NCBI GenBank assembly: GCA_015680685.1
Contig: MNCI01011971.1
Span: 358,846 to 422,845, forward strand
Direction of reading: 5' to 3'
Source of the DNA: Gnetum montanum
Taxonomy: Eukaryota > Streptophyta > Gnetopsida > Gnetales > Gnetaceae
Length of the DNA stretch: 64,000 bases
A program made the position numbers and the translations under genes. This document shows, piece after piece, positions 35,600 through 47,416 of this stretch. The notes under the pieces were generated by a model, which was given only the letters and a program-made list of their open reading frames with translations, searched no databases and was not told the origin of the DNA. The first letter of the stretch is position 1, and each line of letters begins with the position of its first letter.

Positions 35600-36120
35600 C
35601 ATGCTTTAATGTATGTACTTTTGATGGACCAAATATTTTGCATGCAATTACACCCATTATCACTATACCTGATGCATGGAATACGTTTCTTCTCTATTTT
35701 TCCCAATTTATTTTCCTTTCATATTTTTAGAGATAGGTCCCTTATGCCCATACATGCATCAACCGTGCTTAACCAAGCTCTTCCCATAATGATGGGGAAG
35801 TAGCTCTTGAAATTCTCTACCTTGATCACTAGAAAATCAATAGAATATGACCACCCATAAATTGTGGTCGCAATGTCCTCTAATATTCCTATAGGGATAT
35901 TAATTGACTAATCTACCACCTATAGATAGATGTTTCTCTTTTTGAGAGGTGGTAGGTTCCAGGCCTTGTACATGTCATGGGAGATGAAATTATCTTTGAA
36001 ACTAGAGTCAAGAAAAGCCTTGCATGGCTCATGTCTAGTGATTTTTAGCTAAATGAGTAAACTCCATAAGTTAAATATTTTGATGGAAAGATTGCTAGCC
36101 TTGATCTAGTTAGAAACAAC
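35600..36120 (-). pseudogene. A2 protease region
   Basis: Minus-strand reading: KAFLDSSFKDNFISHDMYK, AWNLPPLKKRNIYL, GWSYSIDFLVIKVENFKS, YFPIIMGRAWLSTVDA. A1 has FLDLGSGVNLISHDMYKTW at the same place. D-L-G-S is usual in Athila-type proteases; here it is degraded to D-S-S. Confidence 0.7.
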
Positions 36121-36224
36121 ATGACTTAGCATTATAGGGAAAATCCAAGGTGGTCCTTAGTTTGAAGAGCACTCAAAGATGTTTGATGTAGTGGATGAGG
36201 GTGTTGAAGATGTAGGTTAATCAG

Positions 36225-38152
36225 TCAAACTAGATTGTGAGGGTTGAAGAGGACTACTGGGTCGAAAGAAGGTTCTTTTTCTAGATCGATTGTCCAAACA
36301 ACTTGGCTAGAAAGCCAGTTGTGAATGTACAACCCTTGTAGCATTTTGTTGTTGTGACTATGGAGGAATCTCATCCTACATGGATTGAGTAGGAGGTAAC
36401 TGGGTTGAAGGTAGAGGAATGTATGCAAATGGATGTGAAGGTTGGTATGGATATGGTTTTTCCCCTCTAGCATATGGTAAATGTGTTTGGTGGTACTCTA
36501 GAAGGTAATAGTGATGTTGAAATGCGATATGATTTGTAGAACTTCTTGGAGAGAAAGGTTGCTGAACATAGTACATGTATGGATTTGGTTGCCTATAAGG
36601 GTGCTACTACCTTGGTGGTGGCATTTCCTAAGATTGTGGTTGGTACCACTGTTGGTATTGTTCAAAAGGTTTTGGAGGAGTTCCACTTGGATAGTAAGCT
36701 TGTTGTTGCTGGTGGAACTACCTTGGATTGCCTTGAGGATAAGGTAATCATCTAGGTGCCTACCTACATGCTAGTTAAGGATTTAATGCATACACCCCAG
36801 ACTCTTGTAAGTTTGACATCATGGGACAACATTCCTTTCGATGTTCATATTGACAAATGTCACAATCAGTTTCATTATCAAAGTTAGTTTCCACAGCTTC
36901 CTCTGCTACTACAACTTTGTCCTTACCTCTTTCGTAGGCACGTTCAACTTCCTTGCACCATCTATGGTTACAATAACTATTTTTCTCTTTGGATTCCTTA
37001 GTAATCTTCATAACAGTTTAAAATTTTTCATCCAAAGAGTCACATAATTTATCAACCTTTCCTAAAATATCATAAATATTTTTTGGATGGGCAAGCTCTC
37101 CTATTCACCACTTCATCAAGTGGTGACTCCTCCTCATCACAAAATCAGGCCTCCTATTTTCTAATGGAAGGGTTCCTATTATATTCTTATGCACTTTTCC
37201 TTTTTTGTAGCTCACCTTCATTTTTGCTACTTGCTCAATTACCCTTTAAATCTGATGACTTGTTAGTTTAGACAATCTCCCTTGGACATACACCCCAAGA
37301 GTTCTTCTAGTTTCCTCTTTACATCCATCTATAAGGTGGCAAAGTTATTCCCTTTGAGAATAACCATGGCCAGGGCACTAGTGTAAGAGTGAATAGTATC
37401 TACCCATGGAAACATTTAAGGGTTCATGTATTTCCTATTTCCAGCCTTGGATTTGCCTTCTCAGATTAGACACTCTGGAGTACACCTAATATTTGTCATT
37501 AAATAGTTCTAACATGGTAGTCCATCTACGANGCTAATATTTGTCATTAAATAGTTCTAACATGGTAGTCCATCTACGAATAGATTCTAGCTCCAAAGAT
37601 TGGTACTAGCTTTTAGCTTCCTTGATGAGTGTCCTTGAAAAAAGCTTGAGTTTCTACCATTCATTCTCTATGTTCTGTAAGGCACAGGCATCATGGAAAG
37701 CTTGTAGATGTGTCTATGAATCAAAGTTGTATCCCCCTCAAATCTTAGGATATTATTCATGTCCAAGCACTTGATCTAACTATCTTTCATATTCTTGGTT
37801 GGAATTTTAACTACCTTTGGAATGTTGAGCATACTTTGAGTTGCTAATAGAGGTTCATCATCATCACTGCATTAATGATGTTGATGATGGTTTCGACCAC
37901 CCCTTCGGTCTTGGTGGCCTTCACAGTCATTGTTGTCTTTTTGATCACCTTCATCTTGGCTATTTTAACAGTGACTTCTATGAGAACCATCAAATGAAGA
38001 GCAATGTTTAGACTTATATGAAGAGGATGAAGAGGAAGGTGGACTACCACTACCACCATAGTGTCCACCATCACTCTTTTGCTTATTACAATCATCATCC
38101 TTAGATCCCTTGCTATTGTGATGCTTGCCTGAGTCACTACCGTAGCTACCAC
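36225..38152 (-). pseudogene. A2 gag and Pro/Gln-rich linker
   Basis: Conserved blocks shared with A1 and A3: EPLLATQSMLNIPKVVKIPT, MNNILRFEGGYNF, QAFHDACALQNIENEW, SWYQSLELESIRRW and LELFNDKY, the zinc knuckle CDICQYEH with CC, then NLQESGVYALNP and a Pro/Gln/Tyr-rich segment. The sequence is interrupted by the N gap at 37532 and by stops. Confidence 0.75.
37486..37579. other. Single-N assembly gap flanked by an exact 46-bp duplication
   Basis: N at 37532. Bases 37486-37531 and 37534-37579 are identical (46 bp, starting CTAATATTTG and ending CATCTACGA). It is the same arrangement and length as at 19704. Confidence 0.85.
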
Positions 38153-38199
38153 TTTTTCACGAACCTAGTTTATGAATAATGGATCGTAGGTTTAAATTT

Positions 38200-38955
38200 T
38201 TTATGCTTTTTTTTTTGAATTTTTGCAATGAGGACTACACCATGCAAGGTCAAATTACCTAAGATCTTCCTTGTAGAGAAGAACTTGGAGTGGTAAGAAA
38301 TTCGTAAGGACACACCGACAACCTAGGGAATAGAAGAGGATGACGAATGTTGCATTCCCCTTGAAGTCACACCCGATTCAAACCATTGGATCATCCCTGA
38401 GTTTGGGAACTACACAAGTCACACATTAATTAAAATGTTTTTAAGTGAAGGAGTTTCATGTTTCTAAGGGAAGGAACACCATGGAGTGGATGAATGGGTG
38501 GATGATGTGGACTCACTACCGATTTTATGAGATGAAAATAGACATAAATTCCAAGAACAAAAATGCAAAGGCTAGAGCAAGATAAACTAGGTGGACCATT
38601 TTACGTGACCCATCACAACGAAAACCATCCATGCCATACCTGATGAAAATAAGATGACTTATTAGCAACCACTTAAAAATTAAACACACACATGCATAAA
38701 TGAGCAACAAGGAAATGGAAAAGTAATTAAAGAAAGGAAAATTTAGTAAGAATTGGCAAATGTACGAATGATGTTGAAAAATAAAAAGATGTAAAACAAA
38801 AAATTCCAAAAATAATGGGGAGCTTGGTAGAATGGATTATCATGGAGGACAGTCTCCCCCACAACTGGGCAAAAAGAAGGATACATGAAAAATGGAACGA
38901 GGTTGTCCCTGTGATGATGAGGTAGTAGCACTGGTTAGGTGGAGTTCACAGAAAT
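38200..38955 (-). other. A1 3' untranslated region
   Basis: Downstream of integrase. It matches 61120-61830 in A4 (for example CCCCTTGAAGTCACACCC and ACCATGGAGTGGATGAATGG). No domain seen; the predicted peptide at 38809-38525 is very hydrophobic but does not recur cleanly in A4. Confidence 0.6.
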
Positions 38956-38959
38956 TCTT

Positions 38960-40130
38960 TAATTGTTGCTGATTGACCAACTACATTCTAGTGGGGTCTT
39001 TAGGTTTTTGTATAAGCAAGGCCCCGGATTGGAGGGTTTCAAAGAAAATGTAAGGTCCCTCTCATAGTTTTTGAAACTTGGTCAGTTGTGGTACGTGTGT
39101 GGGGTTCCAATAGAGTACCTTATCTCCACATCTAAATGTTACCTTCCAAATTCTAAGATCATGACATTTTTTATTGTAGGCCTGTGGATCTCATTTGAGG
39201 ATAGGGCCACTAATCGATTCTCATCTAGCATGCTTAGGCTGATAAGTCATTCACATTGTGCTAGTGGTAGGTCAAGACCTAAGTCACAGGCTATAGATAG
39301 TGTCTAGAGTTCTACCTAGATTGGGAGCTTTCATAGCTTACCCTACACTAAATCATAGGGAGAGTAACCTATAGGAAGTTTCCAAGTGGAGCAATAGGCC
39401 TAGACAACATCATTAAGTTTTTTGCTCCAGTCCCTCCTATATTTATTGATGGTTCAAGTGAGGATTTTGGTGATCTCCCTATTGGTGACTTTGGCTTGCC
39501 CATTGGCTTGGGGGTAATAAGGTGTTGTAAATTTATGCGTAACCCCCAAGTGTTGCATGATTTTATGAAAAGTGAAACCCATCAAATGTGTTCCATTTTT
39601 TAGATGAGTGCACGTGGCACTCCAAACTAGTTGACGATTTGTTATTGGACAAATCATGCAGCGGTGTTTGAGGAATAGTTGATGAAGGCTACCGCCTCTA
39701 CCAACTTTGTATAGTAGTCCATAATGATGATGATATACACCTTCCTGTTGGATAGGGATGTGATGGGACCCATGAAGTCGATGCCCCAAATGTCAAGGGG
39801 CTCTAGTGATTGGATCCACTGTTGAGGTCCCTCCATTCATGTAGTCATCCTACCATCTCTTTAGCATCATTCATAGGAGTGGAAAAATGATTATGCATCC
39901 CTAAAAAATTTACAAAAAGAATATTTTACAAGAAGGATCTTAATGATTGTGCGTCATCTAGCATAGTGGCCTCCAAAAGGGTCCTCGTGAGCATCTTGGA
40001 GGATGCGTAATGTATCATTATCAGGGACACACCATCGAACTAGGCCATCTACACACACCTTATGGAGGTGGCCATTGATTTACATGAAGTGCTTGGCCTT
40101 ATGGAGAAACTATTATTTTCGATGATGGTC
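38960..40130 (-). pseudogene. A1 integrase
   Basis: Minus-strand reading: HLHKVCVDGLVRWCVPDND, ILQDAHEDPFGGHYA (zinc-binding His pair), PLDIWGIDFMGPITSLSNRK (first catalytic Asp), IIIIMDYYTKLVEAVAF, FGVPRALI, then ATPYYPQANGQ-like text in another frame (second Asp region and glutamate helix), ending near QLTKFQKL and the GPY-type IFFETLQSG. Two frame changes and several TAG stops. Confidence 0.85.
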
Positions 40131-40269
40131 CCACTCCTTTGGCAATTCCTGAGTTGTGAGATAAGTGAGGATGTGGATGAACCAAGGTGATTCTTTGGGC
40201 ACCTGCGTATCGACTGCTTCTACAAAGAGAAGTTCATCTTGAAATTGGTTAGAGAGTGGTTCCTCCTCT

Positions 40270-41790
40270 TCTATGTTATCCCATCATAACCAAGACAAGT
40301 GGTCAACAACCACATTCTCGGTTCCCTTCTGATCTATCATAGTGAGGTCAAATTCTTGAAGAATCACTAGCCACCGTATGATATGGGTCCTCACTGTTGG
40401 TTTGTTCATTAGGAACCAAATGGCACTATGGTTTCTATGCACAAACACCTTGTACAGTGTCAGAATTTTTCCAAGGTGAACACCACTACCATCAACTCCT
40501 TTTTGGTAGTGGTGTAGTTAAGTTGAGCACCCACAATGCTATGGCTTACATAGTGAATATAGTATAGGAACTTTTGATTATCCCACTGTGTAAGCATGGC
40601 TCCCAATGCATAATTGGATATATCCATCATGATGTGGAAGGACCTAGATCAATCGAGTGCCCATAGAATTGGAGTCTCTACAAGTATCTGTTTAAGCATT
40701 TGGAATGCAGATTCACATTTCCTAGTCTAGACGAACAGAGCATCTTTCTTCATGAGTTCCACCAATGACTTGGTGATCTTCAAGAAATTTTTGATGAAGC
40801 GTCGATAGTAACCAGTGTGTCCAAGGAATGACCGAACATCTTTTATAGTGCTTGGTTGCCTGTTAATTCCTTGGATGATCCTTATCTTTTTAGGATCCAC
40901 GCTAATCCCTATTTTTGAAATACAATGACCTAGAACAATACCCTCTTGGACCATTAATTGGATTTTCAGCTATTTGAGCCATAGATTAGTTTCCACACAT
41001 CTTTTTTCAGAACTTGCTCAACGTGGTCCAAGGCTTGATCAAACGTGGCCCCATAGGAAGAGAAGTCATCCATGAAGACTTCTACCCTATTTTTCCAATT
41101 TGCTATTGGAAGATGCTGAGGACAAGGCGTTGGAAAGTGGCAGGTGCATTACACAGGCCAAAAGGCATCTTTAAGTATGTAAAAGTCCCCCACAGACTTG
41201 TGAAGGTTGTCTTTGCCTGGTCTTTTGGTACAATTTGGATTTGGTCATAGACACTATAACCATCCAAAAATATGTAATAACGATTCTTTGCAATGGTATC
41301 CGACACTTGGTCCACAAATGGGAGCGCGAAGTAATATTTGAAGGTAGCCATGTTGAGTAATCGGAAATCTATACAAACCCTCCATTTTCCACACTTCTTT
41401 GGCACAATAACAAGTGGACTGATCCATTTTCTATCAGTAATAGACTAGATGAACCTTGCTTTTAGCAACTGCTCAATTTCATCTTTAACAACCTACTTCA
41501 ATTTGGGGTTTAATCACCTTTGTGGTTGTCTTCATGGCTTCATGGAGGGATCGATATAAATTTGATGTTGGTAAACCCTAGGATCCACTCCTATTAATTC
41601 AATATATGACCATGCAAAAGTAGCTTCCCATTTGTTCACCACCTTTAGTAGCTTTCTCTTTTGTTCATGAGCAAGGGTGGCATCGATAATCACCGATTTC
41701 CCATTCTGCAAAAATTCATATTCTAGATGGGTAGGTAAGGGTTTGAGTTTCAAGTGCTCTTGTTTGAAAATTTTAGGGATTTGCAACTTT
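40270..41790 (-). pseudogene. A1 reverse transcriptase and RNase H
   Basis: Minus-strand reading: KIFKQEHLKLKPLPTHLEY, TFAWSYIELIGVDPRVYQ, KKCGKWRVCIDFRLLNMATF, FLDGYSVYDQIQIVPKDQ, WGTFTYLKMPFGLCNAPATF, FMDDF (41062-41076), MVQEGIVLGHCISKIGISVD, RSFLGHTGYYRRFIKNF, then RNase H with ISNYALGAMLTQW, LNYTTTKKELMVVVF and EFDLTMIDQKGTENVVVDHLS. Catalytic residues look preserved; stops are few but present. Confidence 0.88.
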
Positions 41791-41999
41791 CCCCAATCAT
41801 CATGGTCATTAACAGTGGATAACTATTGATGAACCTCTTCCAAATGATCCATGCTTTCTATGTACGCATGTAGAAGCCCCCTAGATGGTTCCATGCATAG
41901 AGTGCTGCTAGTAGGATTAGTGCTCAGCCACTCGGTGCCTTCTTGATTTTTGGCTGTTGCGTACAAGAATTGTTGGACTTGTGATTCCTCAACACACTG

Positions 42000-42560
42000 A
42001 TTGCATGATTAAATAGATGTCTTCTTGGTGGACCACAATTGTTGCACATAGTTGGACTCAGAGTCACTATACGCGAGACATGGAACGTGCTTCTTCTCGA
42101 TCTTCCTAAAAGGATTTTCCTTTGAAATTTCAAGGGAAAGATCTCAAAGTCCTAGTCTTGCATCCACCATGCTCAGTTAGGCTCTTCCCATTATGATTGG
42201 AAAGTTCCCCTTGCAATTCTCAACAAGGATGACAAGGAAATCGATAGGATAGAACCACCCACAAACGATGGTCACAATGTCCTCCACCAATCCCAAGGGA
42301 ATAGTAATGGATTAGTCTACTAGTTTAAGCCAAATGTTACACTTCTGTAATGGGGGTAGGTTCCAAGTCTTGTACATGTCATGTGAAATCAAGTTGACTC
42401 CCGACCCCAAATCCAGAAGGGCTTTACATGGCTCATTTCCTACCACCTAAAGATAAATGAGGGGGATTTGCAGATCAATCAATTTTTGGGGAAGATGACC
42501 TGAAGGGGGCTTCACAGATCAATAAATTTCTAGGAAAGATAACCTAACTTTATCTAGTTG
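42000..42560 (-). pseudogene. A1 protease
   Basis: Minus-strand reading: FLDLGSGVNLISHDMYKTW, NLPPLQKCNIWL, SITIPLGLVEDIVTIVCGW, FYPIDFLVILVENCKGNFP, IIMGRA and LSMVDARLGL. The D-L-G-S active-site variant fits Athila-type elements. Two TAG stops. Confidence 0.8.
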
Positions 42561-42729
42561 GTCACTACGTGTGTGAGCATGATCATTTTTACATTGGAGG
42601 GCATTTGGTTTGAAGGCTGCTCGAAGGGTGGAATAGTGAAGGCAATTTAAGGTTTAGAGGCACTAGCCACAGGTGTGTGTGAGTGTATGTTTAGATTAAT
42701 GGGCTGAAAAAAAGAACGTTTCCATGGTT

Positions 42730-45090
42730 TCACTTTCGATCCACTCGGCTAAGGAGCTGGTTGTAGGTTGACAACCCTTGTAGCATTACGTTGTTGTCAC
42801 TGTGGTGGGACTTCCCCCTACATAGGTGGTGTAGGTGGTAACTAAGTGGGGTGTTGCTAAGTAGGTTTGGAAGGAGAAGGTGATGAAGGATACTAAAGAT
42901 GTGGGTTTTCCCCCGTGGATGATGGAGACTGTGGTCAAAAATATTTTTGGGGGTCGCAGTAATTCTAAAAGGTTGCATGACTGGAAGAGTTCCATGGGGA
43001 GACTGGTTGCTGATCATAGTACCCATAGGGATCTAGCTATCAGTAAGGGTACTGCTGCCTTGGAGGTCGCATCCCCCACACTTGTGGGTGCAGCCACTGC
43101 TAAAAGTATTCGTAAGGTTGTAGTGGCATTCCACTTGGATAATATCTTTACTATTGGTGGAACTACCTTGGGTTTCCTTGTGGGTAAGGCAACCTTTGGG
43201 GTGTCTATCTCTTTGCCAAGCGAGGATTCAACGCATACATCCTAGACTCTTATAGATGTGACACCATGGGACAACACCCTTTTCACACTCATCATCTACC
43301 TCTGTGTCAGAGTCTTCAACCTGTTTTGCTACAGCAACTTTGTCCTTACCTTTATGATGGGCACGCTTAGCTTCTTTCTTCCTACACCGATCACGATCAT
43401 TACCTTTCTCTCAAGACTCCTCTGTGATCTTCAGAACACTTTAAAATATTTCGTCCAAAGAGTCCCATATCTTGTCAACCTTTACCAATATTTCAAAGGA
43501 AAATTTCTATAGGGGTAAGGTTTTTTAGTTCACTACTGCATCTAGTGGTGATTCCTCCTCATCTTCACAAAATCAAACCTCCCTCTTTTTGATGGAGGGA
43601 TCTCAATTAAACTCCTCTACACTTTCCTTCTTTCTAAGTTCTCCCTCTTCTTTAGCCACTTGTTCAATTAGGCACTTCAGTTGATGGGCCCTTAGTTCTA
43701 ATAGTCATCCTTGGGCGTATATGCCAAGGGTCTTTCTAGTTTCAAAGTGGAGCCCATCAATGATATGGCGAAGCTGTGCCTACTAAGAGTAGTCATGACC
43801 AGGGCATTAATGCAAAAGTGATTAGTATCTGCTCATGGCTACATCCAAGGGTTCGTGACTACCTTGCTTCCACCCTTGGATTTGGTATCTCAAGTTCACC
43901 ACTCTAGAGTAGGTTTGATACTTGTCGTTGAAGATCTTCAACATCGTACTCCATCTCCTGATTGATGCTGGTTCCAAAGATTGGTACCAAGTCTGTGCTT
44001 CTTTGATAAGTGTGTGAGGGAATAGCTTAAGTTTTTTCCAATCATTATTGATGTTCTGCAAGGTGCGAGCATTATCAAACACTTTCAGTTGAGTTTGTAG
44101 ATCACAATTGTATCCCCCTTCAAATCTGGGGATGTTGTTCATGTCAATGCATTTAATCTAACTATCTCTTAAGTGCCTGCTGGGTATATGAACTACCTTG
44201 CCTATATGGAGCATGCTTCCAGTCTCCAACAATGGTTCATCCAAGTCATAGTCCTACTAAAGGCCATGATGTCTATGATAATTTCGGCTACCTCTCCTTT
44301 CATAATAATGAGCCTCGCATGATTGGTCACATGCTTCCTCACATTGTTTCCTTCGGCCCTTACGACCACCATCACCTTGCTCCTTTCTACCACGATTATG
44401 ATCAAATTTTGAACTGGATGAAGGTAGAGGGGAGCAAGAAGATGGAGAAGAGGGAGAGGAATTACCACCGCCCTAGTGTTGATCTCCCCCTCTACTCTGA
44501 TGGCAGCCCTGATCTTCATGCCCATCTTTGCTTGTGTCATGACCTCTCCTACGTGATCCTCCATCCTCCTAGGGATCTCAGTAACTTGATTTCTTATTCT
44601 GGATGATGGACTGAATGATTTGATTCCCTAGAGGAAGTTCGGCCAAATGGGAATCATGAAAGATAGGTTCCCCATCATCATGCATCCCTTGCAAGAATAA
44701 GGGGTTACTGAACTATTTCCCCTTCATGTGTTCATACAGTTCTACCTGTTGTTGGTCTTGTACTCGTTGGGCCTTAGTGGGACGATAGTCTCGATAGGCA
44801 TGGTCCTCCATGACATACTCCACATCATGGTCATGGATGCCTAGTCTGGCAAGATTATGAAACAGCATTCAAGGGCCCGATCGGTCAGGCGGTAGTATGA
44901 TGTTTCCTTCCATGCCCTGCCAGCGTAGATGTTCATCCTGATGTAGGATGAAGGTGAAGTCAAGGACATATTCATCTAGATGTGTGTATACCACCTAACA
45001 TTCTTGTGGCATCGGTGGGTTGGATCCATCTTGCCTGTGAGAAGAAGACAAGTTAGATATTAGATGATCCACTAATTGGTGTGCCTTACC
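42730..45090 (-). pseudogene. A1 gag with basic N-terminal region and Pro-rich linker
   Basis: After a short leader: a region rich in Ser, Arg and His (about 44560-44220), EPLLETGSMLHIGKVVHIPS, then the capsid MNNIPRFEGGYNCDLQTQL to EPLDVAMSRY (44142-43822), a zinc-knuckle region near 43300-43250 and a Pro/His-rich linker (43026-42730). The A3 copy reads the same blocks on the plus strand. Frames change at least twice. Confidence 0.75.
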
Positions 45091-45196
45091 TTTTACTTAG
45101 TCCACCTATCATGCGTAGATTTTACTATCCTAGGTCTATTCCAATGACGTGAATGATAATTTTGCTAAGGTTAAATTATGCATGTAGACTAATAGT

Positions 45197-45213
45197 CCCT
45201 AGCAATGGTGCCA
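45197..45213 (-). promoter_or_regulatory. A1 primer-binding site, tRNA-Asp type (mutated)
   Basis: Minus strand TGGCACCATTGCTAGGG, next to the LTR end. The cleaner copy in A3 is TGGTGCCGTTGCTGGGG. Both resemble the complement of the 3' end of plant tRNA-Asp, the primer used by Athila elements. Confidence 0.75.
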
Positions 45214-45214
45214 A

Positions 45215-46085
45215 TGATGAGCGGCTAGGTACCCCTATGCCCAACCATGCGAATCACGGGCGTTCACACACAACTCGGTCAAATTTTGTAGACTGTAACC
45301 ACTTTGCATACACCAGACCCTAACTAGCAAAACCTTGTGTTAGAACGATCGTTCTCTTCCCAACCTCACTTGTGATGTTCTGATTGTGATGGTTAAGTGA
45401 GATTGAGGGAAATGATTTTTACGCCTTTTTCACTTTATCTTCTACCATCTAATTCTTGGAATGGAAAGTAAGGAATGGAATATTACATAATCAATAATTA
45501 TCCTAATCTAGATCTTAACTCTTCCTAGCATAAGTATCTGATCCCATCTTCCATGCACATCCTGAGCATCCACTAACCACTACTAGGTTACCAGACGTTA
45601 AGCATTGTTGGGTTGCCAAGTGTCAGGTTTACGTTCACGATGGTCGTACTTATGGTTTCTATGAACTATAAAAGAACAATAGCAATTAAAATAATAACAA
45701 TGGAAACTTAAGGAATTATTAAAGCATGAAAATATTAAACTATTAAATGCATTAAATGACTAAGTCCAATTGCTGCAAGGAATGCTTAAAAAGCTCATCT
45801 TTATTGTCGTTCATGCCAATGGGCTCAAGTACATTAGTGCTCGAATAAAGAGCCGGACACCTTTCTTACACCTACTACGGGAACTTGGAAAATATTCTAA
45901 CTTTCGAAGAAACAAATAGCAAGAGCTTCGCTATGACTGCCAAAAAGGTACCTAAGTGTGGCAGGAGCCCACTTATTTATAGGCTAAAACAGGCTATGCA
46001 TAAACGGGGCCACGTCGATGCATGGAGGGCTGCGTCGACGGGGCCCTGTATACACGGCCTAGTCGATGCATCGACTGTTTAACGC
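45215..46085 (-). repeat. A1 5' LTR (outer end approximate)
   Basis: The plus strand starts TGATGAGCGGCTAGGTACCC and matches 56139-57030 closely. In reverse it has TATAAATA at 45981-45974. Upstream of the box is a cluster of GTCGATGCAT, GCGTCGACG and GATGCATCGAC palindromic words (about 46010-46075). Confidence 0.8.
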
Positions 46086-46240
46086 TTCATCAATTGATTT
46101 GAAAAATAAAAATATATTGTGCGCTAAATTATAGATCTATTTTATTTATATATAACTAAACTTGTTTAGTTACATCAAATAGGCTCCTAACTATAGTAAA
46201 TCACTTTTAAATCCATGACCTTACTTTAACAAGGTATCAC
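46086..46240. other. AT-rich spacer, nothing recognised
   Basis: No ORF or repeat family recognised between the A1 LTR and the SINE-like pair. Confidence 0.4.
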
Positions 46241-46249
46241 CTTAAATTA

Positions 46250-46345
46250 TGTGTTAGACTAGTAGTAAGACTCTTGATTTGGTAACTCCTAGTGATAGAT
46301 TTAGGTTTTAATTTGGGTGTTTTATCTCCAAAATAATTGTAATAT
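46250..46345 (+). repeat. tRNA-derived SINE-like copy, plus strand
   Basis: Starts near GTTAGACTAGTAGTAAGACTC. A box-A-like word TAGACTAGTAG (46255-46265) and a box-B-like GGTTTTAATTT (46304-46314) are about 38 bp apart, followed by TTGGGTG and a T/A-rich tail. It pairs with an inverted copy at once downstream. The boxes are degenerate. Confidence 0.5.
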
Positions 46346-46442
46346 AGGTAAACCCCCAAGAAATATGGTATGTCAAATGGAATCAAACACATGACTTAAA
46401 CTTTGAAATCAAGAGTCATTACCACTAGGATAACACCTAATT
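46346..46442 (-). repeat. tRNA-derived SINE-like copy, minus strand
   Basis: Minus strand: GTGTTATCCTAGTGGTAATG, then ACTCTTGATTTCAAAG, then TGTTTGATTCC. Box A TATCCTAGTGG (46432-46422) and box B TGTTTGATTCC (46389-46379) are separated by 32 bp, the spacing of an internal RNA polymerase III promoter. It ends CTTGGGGGTTTACC. It shares ACTCTTGATTT with the plus-strand copy. Confidence 0.6.
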
Positions 46443-47160
46443 TGACTATGTATCTTATAGGCACATATTGTTAAACAAGTATTTCAGGTTCCACTACCCT
46501 CTTCCCAAACCTTTTAACTAATAACAAAAAAAAAAAAAACAATTAATTTATTTTTGCCATTGTTTTCCCACAACCTCTATCTATATATACATGCACAATA
46601 TAAGTCAACTAATTGATAATGAATTATTATAAATCTTGGCAAGTAAATATTTACCTTGAATAGTTCCACGATAGAAGGCCTTTAATAATTGATTGATATA
46701 AGACAAATCACCAAGCACATTGATTTGCACACTTTATGGTGCAAAGGTATAGGGTATAGGTTCAAGGCATGGTTTGAGATAAAATAGAAAGATAATAACA
46801 TGGAAAGGGCACACAAACTTCCTTAGTATGCTTTTAATGTTGTTACAATGACATATGAACATGAGTGCATTACTGAAAAAATTGCTGAAAAATTTCCAAT
46901 TCTATATATACCAAGAAAAAATTTGAAAACCAAAATACTTGAACTTAGGAATATAGAAACTTGTTTTATCATTTTAAGTGAATAGCACTGTTCTACTCAC
47001 TTTGCATTGACTATGACAAAATTTATTTTTTTAACTATATACACGTGTTGTTCAGTCTTACCCCATGATGAATGATGACCATTGAATAAGCATGCACCGA
47101 CAACATTACATTAAAGATATACTAAGGAAGATTTATGCTTCCCAAACACCCGTGAAAATT
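46443..47160. other. AT-rich intergenic sequence
   Basis: No supported gene. It contains a 14-base A run near 46530 and general A/T richness. Confidence 0.4.
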
Positions 47161-47416
47161 CACTAACCGCGAAGGTCGTATGTTCTTTTTCGGGGTTTTC
47201 TCACGAAGACGATCAAGGTGTGGACTTTTCGGACCTTTGCTATTAAGAATTTCGTTCTCTTCCCAACTCGCGTAGACATAGCTGCCGCGGTTTCCTTGGA
47301 CAAACCAAACTGCGTGGGGAAACCCGTTTTGGATTCGGAGGGGTAAAACGAGAAAAGAAAGGTTGATGCTATTTCTTTCCATCCATTTGGAGGCCAATAC
47401 GACGGCGCATGAGATC

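Larger units (their letters stand above)
34198..38190 (-). mobile_element. A2: Athila-like Ty3/gypsy element, gag to RT, minus strand
   Basis: Minus-strand order: gag N-terminal basic/His-rich part (38152-37844), capsid (37790-37290), zinc knuckle CDICQYEHRKECCP (about 36850), a Pro/Gln-rich linker (36686-36225), protease (about 36060-35700) and RT (35300-34230). It is cut at the start of RNase H by the T2 LTR at 34197, and its 5' LTR is missing because it is fused to A1 at about 38190. Lineage is from similarity to A1 and A3. Confidence 0.75.
38200..46085 (-). mobile_element. A1: Athila-like Ty3/gypsy element, LTR to integrase, minus strand
   Basis: The most complete Athila-like copy. Minus-strand order: 5' LTR (~46085-45215), tRNA-Asp-type primer site (45213-45197), gag (~45000-42730), protease (~42460-42100), RT (41790-40720), RNase H (40720-40270), integrase (~40130-38960) and part of the 3' untranslated region (38950-38200). 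The end at about 38200 is joined to the gag of A2 in a T-rich stretch, so the 3' LTR is missing. PBS type, D-L-G-S protease and FMDDF RT support an Athila-like placement; an RT tree would be needed to settle it. Confidence 0.8.

Noticed and set aside
37844-38152. Val/Met/Thr-rich ORF as a membrane protein
   Set aside because: It is an out-of-frame reading of the His/Ser-rich gag N-terminus that is shared with A1 and A3.
38525-38809. Hydrophobic 94-codon minus-strand ORF as an envelope remnant
   Set aside because: It does not recur as an open frame in the matching A4 region, and its hydrophobicity follows from T-rich DNA.
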